From assembly GCF_011758765.1 (NCBI RefSeq), contig NZ_JAANOU010000001.1, positions 3,286,001-3,350,000 on the forward strand: DNA of 64,000 bases. Reading direction: 5' to 3'. The position numbers and the translations under genes are program-made. The number at the start of each line of letters is the position of its first letter. Position 1 is the stretch's first letter. Below, piece by piece: positions 35,129-44,050 of this stretch. The DNA comes from Amycolatopsis viridis. GTDB taxonomy: Bacteria > Actinomycetota > Actinomycetes > Mycobacteriales > Pseudonocardiaceae. Below the pieces are notes generated by a model, which did not search any database, was not told where the DNA came from, and was given only the letters and a program-made list of their open reading frames with translations.

Positions 35129-35596
35129 CTAAATCAATTCGACGGACCAATCGAGCACGAACCCGATTTCCTGGATGGCGGGCTGAACGTGGAGGGCGAG
35201 CACGTCCCGCGAAGCGGCGATGTGCAGGAAAGCGCCGTCGCTCCCAGGCATCCAGACCATCGTCAGATGGTCCGGTGAATAACACAGCAAGACGATCTCC
35301 CCCAGCCACCAACAAAGCCCATCGACTGCTCCAAGAAAACCGGCTGAGCCTTCGCTGACCACGGCTTGTCCTCGCTTGCCCGCCATCAGTGTTCGATGGC
35401 GGCAATCCCGCGCTGCCGTCGTCATGATGAACTGCATCACCCGCCGCTTCTCGTCCGGATGCGCAGTCTTCGGCCACTGCACGGTGATGGAATCGAACCC
35501 GGATCCGCGGAGAGCTTCCTCCGCAAAAGTCGGCACCAGCCCGGCGAACTCGCCAGGATCGTCGTGGAAAACAATCAGTGGCATCTCGTCGCGCAT
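35129..35596 (-). CDS. Hypothetical protein in a lower-G+C pair (first gene)
   Basis: 155 residues, not recognised. Begins MRDEMPLIVFHDDPGEFAGLVP and includes TVQWPKTAHPDEKRRVMQFI, a Gly-rich middle (GSAGFLGAVDGLCWWLGEIVLLCY) and a C-terminal MVWMPGSDGAFLHIAASRDVL. It is predicted cytoplasmic with mixed alpha/beta. ATG 35596 has GGGAGAAG five bases upstream. Lower G+C and more A/T-ending codons than neighbours suggest recent acquisition together with the downstream gene. Role unknown; a two-gene immunity-like or orphan accessory module is the best guess from size and composition only. Confidence 0.6.
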   Translation of the reverse strand: MRDEMPLIVFHDDPGEFAGLVPTFAEEALRGSGFDSITVQWPKTAHPDEKRRVMQFIMTTAARDCRHRTLMAGKRGQAVVSEGSAGFLGAVDGLCWWLGEIVLLCYSPDHLTMVWMPGSDGAFLHIAASRDVLALHVQPAIQEIGFVLDWSVELI

Positions 35597-35712
35597 ATCT
35601 TCTCCCGACCGCAAGACGTTCCTGGGTATTCCGCTGGACCCGGCGTGAATATCCTACCGGCTGCCCATAACGCCCGGTCTCACCCTCTGGGGGCTGCCTG
35701 TTGTCGGTCGCT

Positions 35713-35880
35713 TCAGCACTCATCCGGACGCCGGATCGCCACGAACCCGAACCCCCGGCCCGCCGGCACCAGCAGGAAGAACACCGTCTCCGCCGGCAGG
35801 GATCGTGCGGCGGAGACGAGGTCGCGAGAGCCCGGCGCGGCGACGCCGCGGACTCGCGGACCGCCGTGGTGATGCCTCAC
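35713..35880 (-). CDS. Doubtful small ORF
   Basis: A frame of about 55 codons with a GTG start near 35880 whose C-terminal half (RDLVSAARSLPAETVFFLLVPAGRGFGFVAI) looks protein-like. There is no convincing ribosome site and no family match. The rest of 35597-36311 shows nothing I can support. Confidence 0.2.
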   Translation of the reverse strand: MRHHHGGPRVRGVAAPGSRDLVSAARSLPAETVFFLLVPAGRGFGFVAIRRPDEC

Positions 35881-36311
35881 CGCGCCCTGATCCTGCCCCA
35901 CCGGGTGTTCCCCGGGCCGCGGATCGCAGGACCACGCGGTGCGATCGGAACGCACCCGGCCGGACCACAGGGCGGTGGGGAGCGCCCGAACAACCGTGCT
36001 CGAGCCGGCACTTGCCATGCTGTCGATGTCAGCCCCACCTGGACCGGGACGTTCACCGGGGTTGACGGTTCAGGCTCCCGGTCGAGGCGGCGGCGTTCCG
36101 GCGACCTCGGCCGGGAGCCCCACCGGGCCCGCACGTGCCCGCGCGGTGCTGCGCCTTGCCGTCCGCCCCCGGGTCCGGCCGTCTCAGTGCGCGGGTGCGC
36201 CGGACCGCCGTCGCCGGGTTGCGGATCAGCCGAGCCGGTACAGCGGAGACCGTCGAGGCGGAAATGCGGAGGTAGGACGGCCCGCAGTGGGACAACGGTG
36301 GGAACCGGACA

Positions 36312-37748
36312 CTAGTGGACATCGTCCGCGTCGCGGGGCGACGTGGTTGCGGGGCGCATCCGGAACGCGACAATCACCGCGAGGACGACGACCACGGCCA
36401 TGACCAGGAAGGCGTCGGAGTAGGCCGCGCCGTCCGGACCGGAGTGCAGGGGGTTGATGGCGCCGCTGCCGCTGTGCTGCCGTGCGGTGATCAGCACGCC
36501 GAACAGGGCCGGGCCGGTGCCCGCGCCGAGGAACTGGGCCCCCTGGAGGATGCCGAGGCCGACGCCGACCTGGTCGGCCGGTAGCGCGCTCGCCGCCGCG
36601 CTGATGATGGGGGTGATGACGATGATGAAGCCGACGCTGAGCCCGAGGATCCCGATGCCTGCGGGGATCACCGAGGCGCCGGCCGCGAAGGTCGAGAGGA
36701 ACAGGGCGAACAGTGTCATCGCCACGAGGCCCGTCAGTACCAGGGGCCGGGTGCCGATGCGGTCGGCGAGGCGACCGATCACCGGCGAAAGGAGGGCGAC
36801 GGCGGCCCCGGCGGGGATCATGACCAAGGCGCCGGCCCCGGGGGTGAGACCGTTGACGTCCACGACCAGCTGCGGAACGAACACCAGGCCGCCGAGATTG
36901 ACGAGCATGGCCAGGAACAGAGCGACGACCGCGGCCCGGTAGACGCGGTTGGTGAACAGCGCAGGCGGGACGAACGGCTGCGCAGCGCGGACGGTGCGCC
37001 ACCCGAAGAGCGCGAGCGCCACGACCGCGACGACGAGGGTGGCCCAGGACGAGACTGCGGTGAAGCCAGCGACCTGCGCCTGGGTCATGCCGAACAGAAC
37101 CAGCCCGGCGCCGAGGCCCAGGAAGATGCCGCCGGGAAGGTCGAACCGAGCCACGCCCGCCGGGGACTCGCCCGGGAGCACGCGCAACGCCGCGGGAAGC
37201 AGGACCAGCGCGACCACGAACATGAACCAGAACAGCGCGGGCCAGCCGAGGAACTGACCGATCCCACCGCCGAGCGCCGGCCCGGCGGCAGTGCCGATAC
37301 CCGCGGCCGAGGAGACGACACCGATCCCCATCCCCCGCTTGTCCGCAGGCATCAACCTGGTGACCGCGATGATCGAGAGCACCGGTAGCCCGGCCGCGCC
37401 CATCCCCATCACGACCCGCCCGAGCACGAGCACGAGCAGCTCCGGGGCAAGAGCGCAGATCACGCTCCCGATGGCGTAGGTCAGCAGGGCGAAGCCGAAC
37501 AGCCGCCGCAGGCTCACCCGGTCCGAGATGCGGCCGTAGACGGGGATTCCGACGGAGAACATCAGCAGGAAACCGGTGACGACCCAGGCGAGCTCGGCCG
37601 CGGAAGCCCCGAACTGCTCCCCGATCGACGGGAGCATGAGGTTGACCATGTCGCTCGCGATGACCGTGACGAGCACCGCCGGCAGGAGCACGGCCAACAG
37701 GGCCGGTGTCGAGCCGGTTCGTTCGGTTGTGGCCGGCGTGCGTGTCAT
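36312..37748 (-). CDS. MFS drug/metabolite exporter (DHA2-like)
   Basis: 478-residue membrane protein with about 14 hydrophobic segments. It carries the motif A-like loop GRISDRVSLRRLFGFALL after helix 2, the helix 5 antiporter motif region GVVSSAAGIGTAAGPALGGGIGQFLGWPALFW (motif C), and a second-half GRLADRIGTRPLVLTG. These mark a proton-driven exporter of the DHA2 type. ATG 37748 matches the usual N-terminus although the ribosome site is weak. It is preceded by an operator shared with the adjacent Rrf2 regulator gene, so it is probably induced by the compound that regulator senses. Confidence 0.88.
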   Translation of the reverse strand: MTRTPATTERTGSTPALLAVLLPAVLVTVIASDMVNLMLPSIGEQFGASAAELAWVVTGFLLMFSVGIPVYGRISDRVSLRRLFGFALLTYAIGSVICALAPELLVLVLGRVVMGMGAAGLPVLSIIAVTRLMPADKRGMGIGVVSSAAGIGTAAGPALGGGIGQFLGWPALFWFMFVVALVLLPAALRVLPGESPAGVARFDLPGGIFLGLGAGLVLFGMTQAQVAGFTAVSSWATLVVAVVALALFGWRTVRAAQPFVPPALFTNRVYRAAVVALFLAMLVNLGGLVFVPQLVVDVNGLTPGAGALVMIPAGAAVALLSPVIGRLADRIGTRPLVLTGLVAMTLFALFLSTFAAGASVIPAGIGILGLSVGFIIVITPIISAAASALPADQVGVGLGILQGAQFLGAGTGPALFGVLITARQHSGSGAINPLHSGPDGAAYSDAFLVMAVVVVLAVIVAFRMRPATTSPRDADDVH

Positions 37749-37774
37749 GTCGGGGCATCCCTTCGCGGCATAAA

Positions 37775-37795
37775 CTGCCACTATCATGGTTACAG
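37775..37795. promoter_or_regulatory. Rrf2-type operator upstream of the exporter
   Basis: CTGCCAC-N7-GTTACAG, a 21-bp imperfect inverted repeat (right arm rc CTGTAAC). The same arms and spacer occur at 38325-38345 before the Rrf2 gene. Confidence 0.6.
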
Positions 37796-37841
37796 TCAGG
37801 GTGGGAAAAATGGCGGAGGACCGGCCTCCGCCATGACTGGG

Positions 37842-38288
37842 TCAGCGATTCGCTGACGCGAGTTCGTGCTCGATGGCCAGCATCCGCCGCAGCAGGTCGG
37901 CGATCGTGGTGCGGCCGAGCCGTTCTTCCATGGCCCGTTCCGCGTCCCGGAACTCCACCTCGAGCACAGCGCTGATGTTGCGCCCGACCTCGCACGCGTC
38001 GCTCGGCGGATGGGCGTGCCGTGACAGGATCCGGCCCTCCTCGACAGCGGCGTACGCGTCGTGGAGCGTGATCTCCCGTGGGGTACGGGCCAGGGACCAG
38101 CCACCGCCGCGACCTTCGGTGGACCACACCAGGCCGGCGTTGCGCAGGCTGCCGAGAATGCGCCGCACGAGAACCGGGTTGCTCGCCAGGCTGTCCGCGA
38201 TCTCCGCGGACGTCAGCGAGCGGTCGTTCCAGCGCGCCAACATGGTGAGCGCGTGAATCGCGACCGCACTCCTGCTGCTGACAGCCAC
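37842..38288 (-). CDS. Rrf2-family transcriptional regulator
   Basis: 148 residues: N-terminal winged helix (SRSAVAIHALTMLARWNDRSLTSAEIADSLASNPVLVRRILGSLRNAGLVWSTEGRGGGWSLAR) with a single Cys (CEVG) in the sensor loop and a C-terminal dimerisation helix. One Cys rather than three argues against an Fe-S cluster of the IscR/NsrR kind and for a thiol-based or ligand-sensing YwnA-like protein. I chose GTG 38288 because GGAGA lies about 5 bases upstream; the ATG at 38291 would be too close to it. It lies upstream of and parallel to the exporter, with matching operators before both genes. Confidence 0.88.
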   Translation of the reverse strand: MAVSSRSAVAIHALTMLARWNDRSLTSAEIADSLASNPVLVRRILGSLRNAGLVWSTEGRGGGWSLARTPREITLHDAYAAVEEGRILSRHAHPPSDACEVGRNISAVLEVEFRDAERAMEERLGRTTIADLLRRMLAIEHELASANR

Positions 38289-38324
38289 CATTCTCCTTTC
38301 GCGGCCCGGCCGGCGCCGATCCAG

Positions 38325-38345
38325 CTGCAACGAACGTAGTTACAG
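38325..38345. promoter_or_regulatory. Rrf2-type operator upstream of the regulator gene
   Basis: CTGCAAC-N7-GTTACAG: arms are inverted repeats with one mismatch, and the spacer is the same as in the exporter operator at 37775. Suggests autoregulation. Confidence 0.65.
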
Positions 38346-38450
38346 TTAGATCGGCTGTCAACCGGCACTGGTGGGCTGACTGTCTCCGCGATCAGCCTGA
38401 CCTGGGTAAACACCGGTCGGCGCGGTTCGTTCGGACCAACGGGGCGAAGG

Positions 38451-38465
38451 TGTCATATTCTGACA
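38451..38465. promoter_or_regulatory. TGTCA-N5-TGACA operator upstream of TetR gene
   Basis: Perfect inverted repeat TGTCA-TATTC-TGACA, 113 nt before the TetR start. The same arms and spacing recur before the IclR gene at 49794, across the whole ring A/B cluster. Confidence 0.6.
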
Positions 38466-38577
38466 GGTGTGGTGGCCGGGCCAGTGCCGCGACCGAGGGT
38501 CCGGACAGTGGTCAGTGGGCAGCACCCACGCACCTGTCCCGGCTACCTTGATCGAACGACTGCAGGACGGAGCCCTG

Positions 38578-39198
38578 GTGACGAACTCGAAGCGGCCCAC
38601 CCTCACCGAGCGCCGGGCCGAGGAGCTGCGGATGAGCATCGCACTCACCGCACGAGATCTGTTCGTCGCGGAAGGCGACACCTCGGCGACGGTGGAACGG
38701 ATCTGCGAGATCGTCGGAATCGCACCACGGACCTTCCACCGCCACTTCCCGGTCAAGGAAGACGTCCTGATGCCGCTCCTGCGCCGCAGCGAACGGGTCA
38801 TCGTGCAGGCGCTCGACGAAGCGCCGGACGACGCGGACCCGGCGGAGGTGCTCGCCTCGGCGCTCACCACAGAGCTCGCCCGCAGGCAGGTGCCCGAGTA
38901 CGACCACCAGATCATGACGCTGATCATCACCACCCCGCAGTACCGCCTCCGCTTCGTGGAGTGGTGCGAGTCGCTCAGCGAGCCGATCACCCGGTTCCTG
39001 GCGCGCTACTACGAACTCGATGCGGACCCGTTCCTCCGAGAGCTCCCCGCGCGGCTGGTCATCCAGACCCTGAGGCAGGCGCTGATCCACTGGGTCGAGA
39101 GCGGCCGTTCCGGGGACTTCGACGAGCTCGCCACCTGGGAGTCGCGCGGTCTGCGCCTGGCGCTGAGCGGATTGACCCCGCGGACGGCGAGCGAGTGA
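38578..39198 (+). CDS. TetR-family regulator at the edge of the steroid cluster
   Basis: 206 residues. The N-terminal TetR helix-turn-helix is in LTARDLFVAEGDTSATVERICEIVGIAPRTFHRHFPVKEDVL (about 18-62), followed by an all-helical ligand domain with no close resemblance to KstR or KstR2. GTG 38578 has GGAG six bases upstream. It converges on kstD, separated by a very strong hairpin terminator. Its promoter carries the TGTCA/TGACA repeat that also precedes the IclR gene, so it may regulate itself and the steroid genes. The ligand, probably a steroid intermediate, is inferred from location. Confidence 0.88.
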   Translation: MTNSKRPTLTERRAEELRMSIALTARDLFVAEGDTSATVERICEIVGIAPRTFHRHFPVKEDVLMPLLRRSERVIVQALDEAPDDADPAEVLASALTTELARRQVPEYDHQIMTLIITTPQYRLRFVEWCESLSEPITRFLARYYELDADPFLRELPARLVIQTLRQALIHWVESGRSGDFDELATWESRGLRLALSGLTPRTASE

Positions 39199-39210
39199 CG
39201 TGGCGCCACG

Positions 39211-39243
39211 GCGGGGGGCCCGGCCGGCGGCCGGGCCCCCCGC
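39211..39243. terminator. Bidirectional terminator between TetR and kstD
   Basis: GCGGGGGGCCCGGCC (39211-39225) and its exact complement (39229-39243) form a perfect 15-bp stem with a 3-nt loop between converging stops. Confidence 0.85.
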
Positions 39244-39256
39244 GAGTGGCACCGGA

Positions 39257-40945
39257 CTAGGAAGCGGCCGCGTGGCAGGCCGCGATGTAGCCGTACACGA
39301 TGCCCTGGCCGATCGTCGCCCCCGCGCCGGGATAGGACGTGCCGAAGGCGTTGGCCGCCGTGTTCCCGATCGCGTAGAGACCCTCGATGACCGTCCCGTC
39401 CTCGCGCCGGACACGGGCGTGCTCGTCGGCAACCACCCCGCCACACGTGCCGAGGTCGCTCAGAACCATCTTCACCGCGTAGTACGGGGCCTTCCGCAGC
39501 GGCGCGAGGTTGGGGTTCGGCGCAACCGTCGGATCGCCGTAGTAGCGGTCGTAGGCGCTGTCACCGCGGCGGAAGTCCGGATCGTGTCCCGACCCGGCGT
39601 GGGCGTTGAAGCGCTCGAAGGTGTCGCGGAAGGCCGCGGCCGGCACGCCCATCGCCCGAGCGAGCACGTCCAGGTCGTCCGACCGGTGCGCGACACCCGC
39701 CCGGTACCACGCTTCGGGAATCGGCTGCCGCGGGAACACCCCGCCCGCCAGGATGTAGTTGTTCCGGTAGCGCTGGTCGAAGACCATCCACATCTGCTCC
39801 ACCGGCGTGCCGGCGCGTTCCCGCGCGAGCACGGCCTGCCCGAACGACATGTAGTCGATGGACTCGTTGATGAACCGTTTCCCGGTCTGGTCCACGATGA
39901 ACGAGCCGGGCAGCGACCGCTCGGCGAGCATGATCGCCGGTGCCGAGCCCGGCAGTGGGGCGAACGCCGGGAACCACCACGCCTGGTCCATCAACGCGAG
40001 GCCGGCGCCGACCTCCTGCGCGGCACGGATGCCGTCGCCGGTGTTCCCGTCCGCGCCCAGGCTGGCGTGCTCGCCCAGGCGCGGCGACTGGAGCTCGTGC
40101 CGGGCCGCCATGTCGTGGTCGAACCCGCCCGCCGCGAGGACGACACCGCGGCGCGCGGTCACGGTGACCTCCGTGCCCGCCTGGCGGAGCACGGCACCGG
40201 ACACCCGGCCACCGCTGCCGGTCAGGCGGACGAGGCTCGTCTCCGTCCACACCGGAATGCCCGCGCGCAGCACACCCGCGTACAGGCCCGCGGCGAGCGC
40301 CTGCCCGCCGGCCACGTAGTCGCGGCCGATCAGTTTACCGCCGACACCGAGGACGAGTCGCTGGATGATCCGTGGAATCGCCTTGCCCGGTTTGCGGGCC
40401 ACCAGGTTCATCCACTTGTAGTCCGCACCGGTCACCGGCATCGGCACCGGTGCCGCCATCACGCCCGGGCGGAGCCTCGGGCGCTCGTCACGCAGGACGG
40501 CGGCGTCGAACGGGCGGCATTCGCAGGTCCGTCCCGCCGGACGGCCCCCCGGTTGCTCCGGATGGTAATCGGAGTAGCCCTCGGCCCAGAAGAACCGCAT
40601 CGGCGTGGTCCGCGCGAGCATGTCGACGGCGGCCGCACCGTGCTCGAGGTACGCCCGGCTGCGCTCCGCGGGCGCCGACTCACCGACGACCGCCTGCAGG
40701 TACTTCCCGGCGTCCGGAACGGCCTGCGAACCCTTCTCGGGCAGGAGGGAGTTGCCCGGGATCCAGAACGCGCCACCGGAGCGCGCGGTCGATCCGCCGA
40801 CGTAGGCCGTCTTCTCGACGACCAGAGTGGACAGTCCGAGCTCGTGTGCGGCCAGTGCCGCGGCCAGCCCGGTTCCCGATCCGATCACGAGCAGGTCGAC
40901 GGTCGTGTCGCGGGCAGGCACGAGCGGAGGCAGCTTCTTCGTCAT
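39257..40945 (-). CDS. kstD: 3-ketosteroid delta1-dehydrogenase family flavoprotein
   Basis: 562-residue FAD enzyme. The FAD-binding GSGTGLAAALAAHELGLSTLVVEK is near the N-terminus, and GAFWIPGN matches the KstD substrate region. The C-terminal SYPGAGATIGQGIVYGYIA carries the Tyr...Gly pair (Tyr-x3-Gly) equivalent to Tyr487/Gly491 of Rhodococcus KstD1. It introduces the 1,2 double bond in ring A, which together with 9-alpha-hydroxylation opens ring B. ATG 40945 follows GGAGA. It is the last gene of the leftward kshB-hsaA-hsaC-(FAD)-hsaB-hsaD-kstD run. A delta4-(5alpha) variant cannot be fully excluded. Confidence 0.88.
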   Translation of the reverse strand: MTKKLPPLVPARDTTVDLLVIGSGTGLAAALAAHELGLSTLVVEKTAYVGGSTARSGGAFWIPGNSLLPEKGSQAVPDAGKYLQAVVGESAPAERSRAYLEHGAAAVDMLARTTPMRFFWAEGYSDYHPEQPGGRPAGRTCECRPFDAAVLRDERPRLRPGVMAAPVPMPVTGADYKWMNLVARKPGKAIPRIIQRLVLGVGGKLIGRDYVAGGQALAAGLYAGVLRAGIPVWTETSLVRLTGSGGRVSGAVLRQAGTEVTVTARRGVVLAAGGFDHDMAARHELQSPRLGEHASLGADGNTGDGIRAAQEVGAGLALMDQAWWFPAFAPLPGSAPAIMLAERSLPGSFIVDQTGKRFINESIDYMSFGQAVLARERAGTPVEQMWMVFDQRYRNNYILAGGVFPRQPIPEAWYRAGVAHRSDDLDVLARAMGVPAAAFRDTFERFNAHAGSGHDPDFRRGDSAYDRYYGDPTVAPNPNLAPLRKAPYYAVKMVLSDLGTCGGVVADEHARVRREDGTVIEGLYAIGNTAANAFGTSYPGAGATIGQGIVYGYIAACHAAAS

Positions 40946-41023
40946 GGGTCTCCAGCTCCACTTCGTTCTCGCAGTAACAGTTCGGCTCACGGTTCGTCCC
41001 CCGGCATGCCCGCGAGGTGGTCG

Positions 41024-41890
41024 TCAGCGCCGCAGGAACGCCAGCACCACGGCTTCCCACGCGTCCTTCTGCTCGATCATGACCCAGTGCCCGCAGTCCG
41101 GGAAGATGTGCACCTCGCCGCGCGGCAGGACGCGCATCGGCAGCAAGGCCATGTCCACCGGGCTGACGCGGTCGTCCCGGCCCCACGTGACGAGCGTCGG
41201 GACGTCCAGCCGTCCCAGGGCGGCCCAGCTCGGCGTGACGGTGGCGTCGCGAGCTGCTTCGGCCATGCGCGCCAGCGCCGCCGCGCTGTACATGCGGCGC
41301 GAGTTCTCCAGCGTCGCGGGATCGGTGGCCTGGCGCCAGCGGTCCTCGATCAGTTCCTCCGTGACCAGCTTCTGGTCGAACACCATCGACCGCAACCAGG
41401 CGATCAGGGCAGCACGCGTCGGGTTCTCGACGAACTCGCTGAGCCGGACGATGCCCTCCCCCGGCTGCGTGCTGAACAACGGGGTGCCGATGCCGCCGAC
41501 GGTCACCAGGCGCGAGACCCGCTCCGGGGCGGCGAGTGCGAACTCCGTCGCGACGAAGCCACCCATGGAGTTCCCCACCAGACGCACCCGCCCGAGCCCG
41601 AGACCGTCGAGCAGCGCACGCACCGCGGTCACGGCGGACTGCATGGGGTGGACGGCGCCGAAATCGTCGCTGACCCCGAAACCGGGGAACTCCAGGACGA
41701 TCGTCCGGTAGTCACCGGCGAACGCCGGCACGTTGGCACCGAAGTTGCGCCATCCGGTCACCCCCGGTCCGGACCCGTGCAGCATCACCAGTGGCGGACC
41801 GTCCCCGCTCTCCCGGTAACGGAGCACACCGTGCTCTGTGGACAGCTCGCGAAGTTCGGGTACGGCACGGGAACCGGTGGAAGCGCTCAT
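41024..41890 (-). CDS. hsaD: Meta-cleavage product hydrolase HsaD
   Basis: 288-residue C-C bond hydrolase of the alpha/beta fold. Oxyanion segment MLHGSGPGVTGWRNF, nucleophile Ser108 in GNSMGG, acid Asp240 in WGRDDRVSP, base His268 in PDCGHWVMIEQ. It hydrolyses DSHA (the ring-cleavage product from HsaC) to a hexadienoate and the C/D-ring propanoate HIP. The GSGPGxxGW segment is specific to meta-cleavage hydrolases. It lies between hsaB and kstD on the same strand. Downstream hsaEFG for the hexadienoate branch are not in the window. Confidence 0.93.
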   Translation of the reverse strand: MSASTGSRAVPELRELSTEHGVLRYRESGDGPPLVMLHGSGPGVTGWRNFGANVPAFAGDYRTIVLEFPGFGVSDDFGAVHPMQSAVTAVRALLDGLGLGRVRLVGNSMGGFVATEFALAAPERVSRLVTVGGIGTPLFSTQPGEGIVRLSEFVENPTRAALIAWLRSMVFDQKLVTEELIEDRWRQATDPATLENSRRMYSAAALARMAEAARDATVTPSWAALGRLDVPTLVTWGRDDRVSPVDMALLPMRVLPRGEVHIFPDCGHWVMIEQKDAWEAVVLAFLRR

Positions 41891-41963
41891 GAGCCCGACC
41901 CTGCCACCGGCGGGGCGCCGTCGCCGTGCGGGCTCCCGGTGAGCGGACACCTGGACCGGCCGG

Positions 41964-42503
41964 TCACAACGCCACGCTGAGACGGCTGTAACGGCCCCGG
42001 AAGAACACCAGCGGCGCCAGGTCCGAGGACGACAGGTGGCGCACCCGCGACACCACGATGGTGTGGTCACCGGCGAGGTGCTCGGCCTGGGGCTCGGCCT
42101 CGATCCACGCCAGGCACCCGGTGACCACCGGCGCCCCGGACGGGGACGGCGTCCACTCGATCCCGTCGAACTTGTCCGCACCGGGCCGCGCCAGCTGACG
42201 GGACACCGCCTCCTGCGCATCGGAGAGGATGCTGACCGCGTAGCGGCCCGCCGACCGGACCCGCGGCCACGACGTGCTGGCCGCACCCACGCAGAACGCG
42301 ACCAGCGGCGGGTCCAGCGACACCGAGGTGAAGGAATTGGCGGCCAGCCCGACCGGCTTGCCGGTCCCGGGGTCGATCGCCGTGATGGCCACGACGCCGG
42401 TGGCGAAGTGCCCCAGCACGGTGCGCATCCGGACCGGGTCCAGCTCCGCAGAGCTCCGGACAGCCGGTTCGCCCACCGGGACATCGGAACCGTCGGGTGT
42501 CAT
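41964..42503 (-). CDS. hsaB: Flavin reductase component HsaB
   Basis: 179-residue flavin reductase-like protein (FMN-binding split barrel): MRTVLGHFATGVVAITA, VGLAANSFTSVSLDPPLVAFCVG, WPRVRSAGRYAVSILS, and GDHTIVVSRVRHL. It supplies reduced flavin to the HsaA oxygenase. ATG 42503 has GAGAGGAG eight bases upstream. It lies between hsaD and the FAD oxidoreductase in the steroid operon. General flavin reductases look similar, but linkage to hsaA/C/D makes this assignment strong. Confidence 0.88.
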   Translation of the reverse strand: MTPDGSDVPVGEPAVRSSAELDPVRMRTVLGHFATGVVAITAIDPGTGKPVGLAANSFTSVSLDPPLVAFCVGAASTSWPRVRSAGRYAVSILSDAQEAVSRQLARPGADKFDGIEWTPSPSGAPVVTGCLAWIEAEPQAEHLAGDHTIVVSRVRHLSSSDLAPLVFFRGRYSRLSVAL

Positions 42504-42519
42504 CGCGTGCTCCTCTCGC

Positions 42520-43992
42520 TCAGTTCTCCGCCGCGGCCCGGCCGGCCCGGCGGCCGTAGAAGCTGCCGTCGCCCAGGGACGCGCCACTGACGTAGCCGCC
42601 GGTGCAGATGCCCGCCGTGCAGCGGCCGGCCGCGAACAGACCCGGGATCGCCGTTCCGGAAACGTGCAGCACCCGGCCGTCGAGATCGGTGCGCAGGCCA
42701 CCCAGCGGAAAGCCGGCCGTCCGGTGGCGGAGGTCGAACCCGGCGACCGGACCGGTGATCGGGCGCAACCACCGGGGTTGCTTGCCCCACAGCGGGTCGC
42801 GGTGCTGCGCGGCGTAGTCGTTGTAGATCCGCACCGTGGACTGGAGTGTCCACTCGGGAAGTCCCATGTCGGCCTCCAGCTCGGCCACGGTCTCCGCCGC
42901 CCACGTCGGTGGAGTCCGCAGGGCGGGCGTGGCGGTCTCGGTGCCGAGGGCCTCCTCGTACGCCTGTTCGTCCATGACCAGGAACGCCTGGTCCTGCTGG
43001 TGGAACAGGGTCATCTGGCCGATCCGGCCCGGGTAGGTGTCCTCGGGGACGTAACGCTGCCCCTGGGCGTTGACCAGGATGCCGCGCGCCATCAGCTGCG
43101 GGTCGCAGAAGAAGGCGACCTCGGTCGCGTCCATGTGCGCGGTCGCCGCCCCGAGTGCCGTGGCCACCAGGATGCCGGTGCCGTCGTGCTCCTCGATCGC
43201 GGCACCGGGACGGCCGATCAGCTGCGGCGCGTGGTCGGCGACCATGCGCTCGGCGTAGGCGAAGCCGCCGGTTGCCAGCACGACCCCGCGGTCGGCCCGG
43301 ATCGCGACGCGCTCGCCGTAATGCTGCGCCAGCACCCCGGCCACCCGGTCACCGTCCACGACGAGCCCCGTCAGCCGGACGTCGTACCGGACCCGCACGC
43401 CGAGGGCCTCGGCGGTCTCGGCCAGCGGCTTCATCAGCATGTAGCCGCCGCCGCGTTCCCCGGTGCGCTTGTTCTGCATCCGCGGCACGTGGCCCCGTGG
43501 TGCGGGCGTGGCGATGGCGTGGAACGGTGCTGCGTTCTCCCCGCCGGAGTAGGCGAGACCTTCGTCGTGCGGTGGTTCCCAGCCTGGTTCGTCCCACAGC
43601 GCCTCGCGGAACGGCACACCGTTGGCGACCAGCCAGTCGTAGTGCTCGGGGCTGCCCGCGCAGTAGTCGGTGATCTTCGCTTCGTCGGCGCCCGGGCCGA
43701 CCGCGGCGAGCAGGAACTCCCTCATGTTCTCCGGCGTGTCCGCGAACCCGAGGGCGCGTTGCAGCGGGGTACCACCACCGAGGTACACGAAACCGCCCGC
43801 CAGGGCCGCCGCACCACCCCAGCCGCTCGTGCGCTCCAGGATCAGCACGTTCGCGCCGGCCCGCGCGGCCTCGATGGCGGCGCACACGCCGGCGATGCCG
43901 TACCCGGCTATGACCACATCGGCCGACTCGGTCCAGTCGCCGATCGACGCCGCCGAAACCGGGCTGATCCCGTTCTCCGGATCGGTTCGCAT
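42520..43992 (-). CDS. FAD-dependent oxidoreductase (fumarate-reductase/KstD-like)
   Basis: 490 residues of the FAD_binding_2 group. The N-terminal dinucleotide motif DVVIAGYGIAGVCAAIEAARAGANVLILER is followed by a covering domain, RGVVLATGGFAYAERM, and the C-terminal GLFAAGRCTAGICTGGYVSGASLGDGSFYGRRAG. It lacks the SYPGxG Tyr motif of kstD, so it is probably a different steroid or enoate dehydrogenase, for example acting on another ring double bond. It sits between hsaB and hsaC and is separated from hsaC by a 17-bp hairpin. ATG 43992 has AGGA at a long spacing. Exact substrate unknown. Confidence 0.8.
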   Translation of the reverse strand: MRTDPENGISPVSAASIGDWTESADVVIAGYGIAGVCAAIEAARAGANVLILERTSGWGGAAALAGGFVYLGGGTPLQRALGFADTPENMREFLLAAVGPGADEAKITDYCAGSPEHYDWLVANGVPFREALWDEPGWEPPHDEGLAYSGGENAAPFHAIATPAPRGHVPRMQNKRTGERGGGYMLMKPLAETAEALGVRVRYDVRLTGLVVDGDRVAGVLAQHYGERVAIRADRGVVLATGGFAYAERMVADHAPQLIGRPGAAIEEHDGTGILVATALGAATAHMDATEVAFFCDPQLMARGILVNAQGQRYVPEDTYPGRIGQMTLFHQQDQAFLVMDEQAYEEALGTETATPALRTPPTWAAETVAELEADMGLPEWTLQSTVRIYNDYAAQHRDPLWGKQPRWLRPITGPVAGFDLRHRTAGFPLGGLRTDLDGRVLHVSGTAIPGLFAAGRCTAGICTGGYVSGASLGDGSFYGRRAGRAAAEN

Positions 43993-44050
43993 GGTGGGTC
44001 TGTGTCCTTCCTGCCGGATGTCGCGGAACTGGATGTCGCGGAATGGGGAC

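Noticed and set aside
35880-36300. Possible coding in the gap before the DHA2-like exporter
   Set aside because: Only Arg/Pro/Gly-rich frames without family pattern or start signals.
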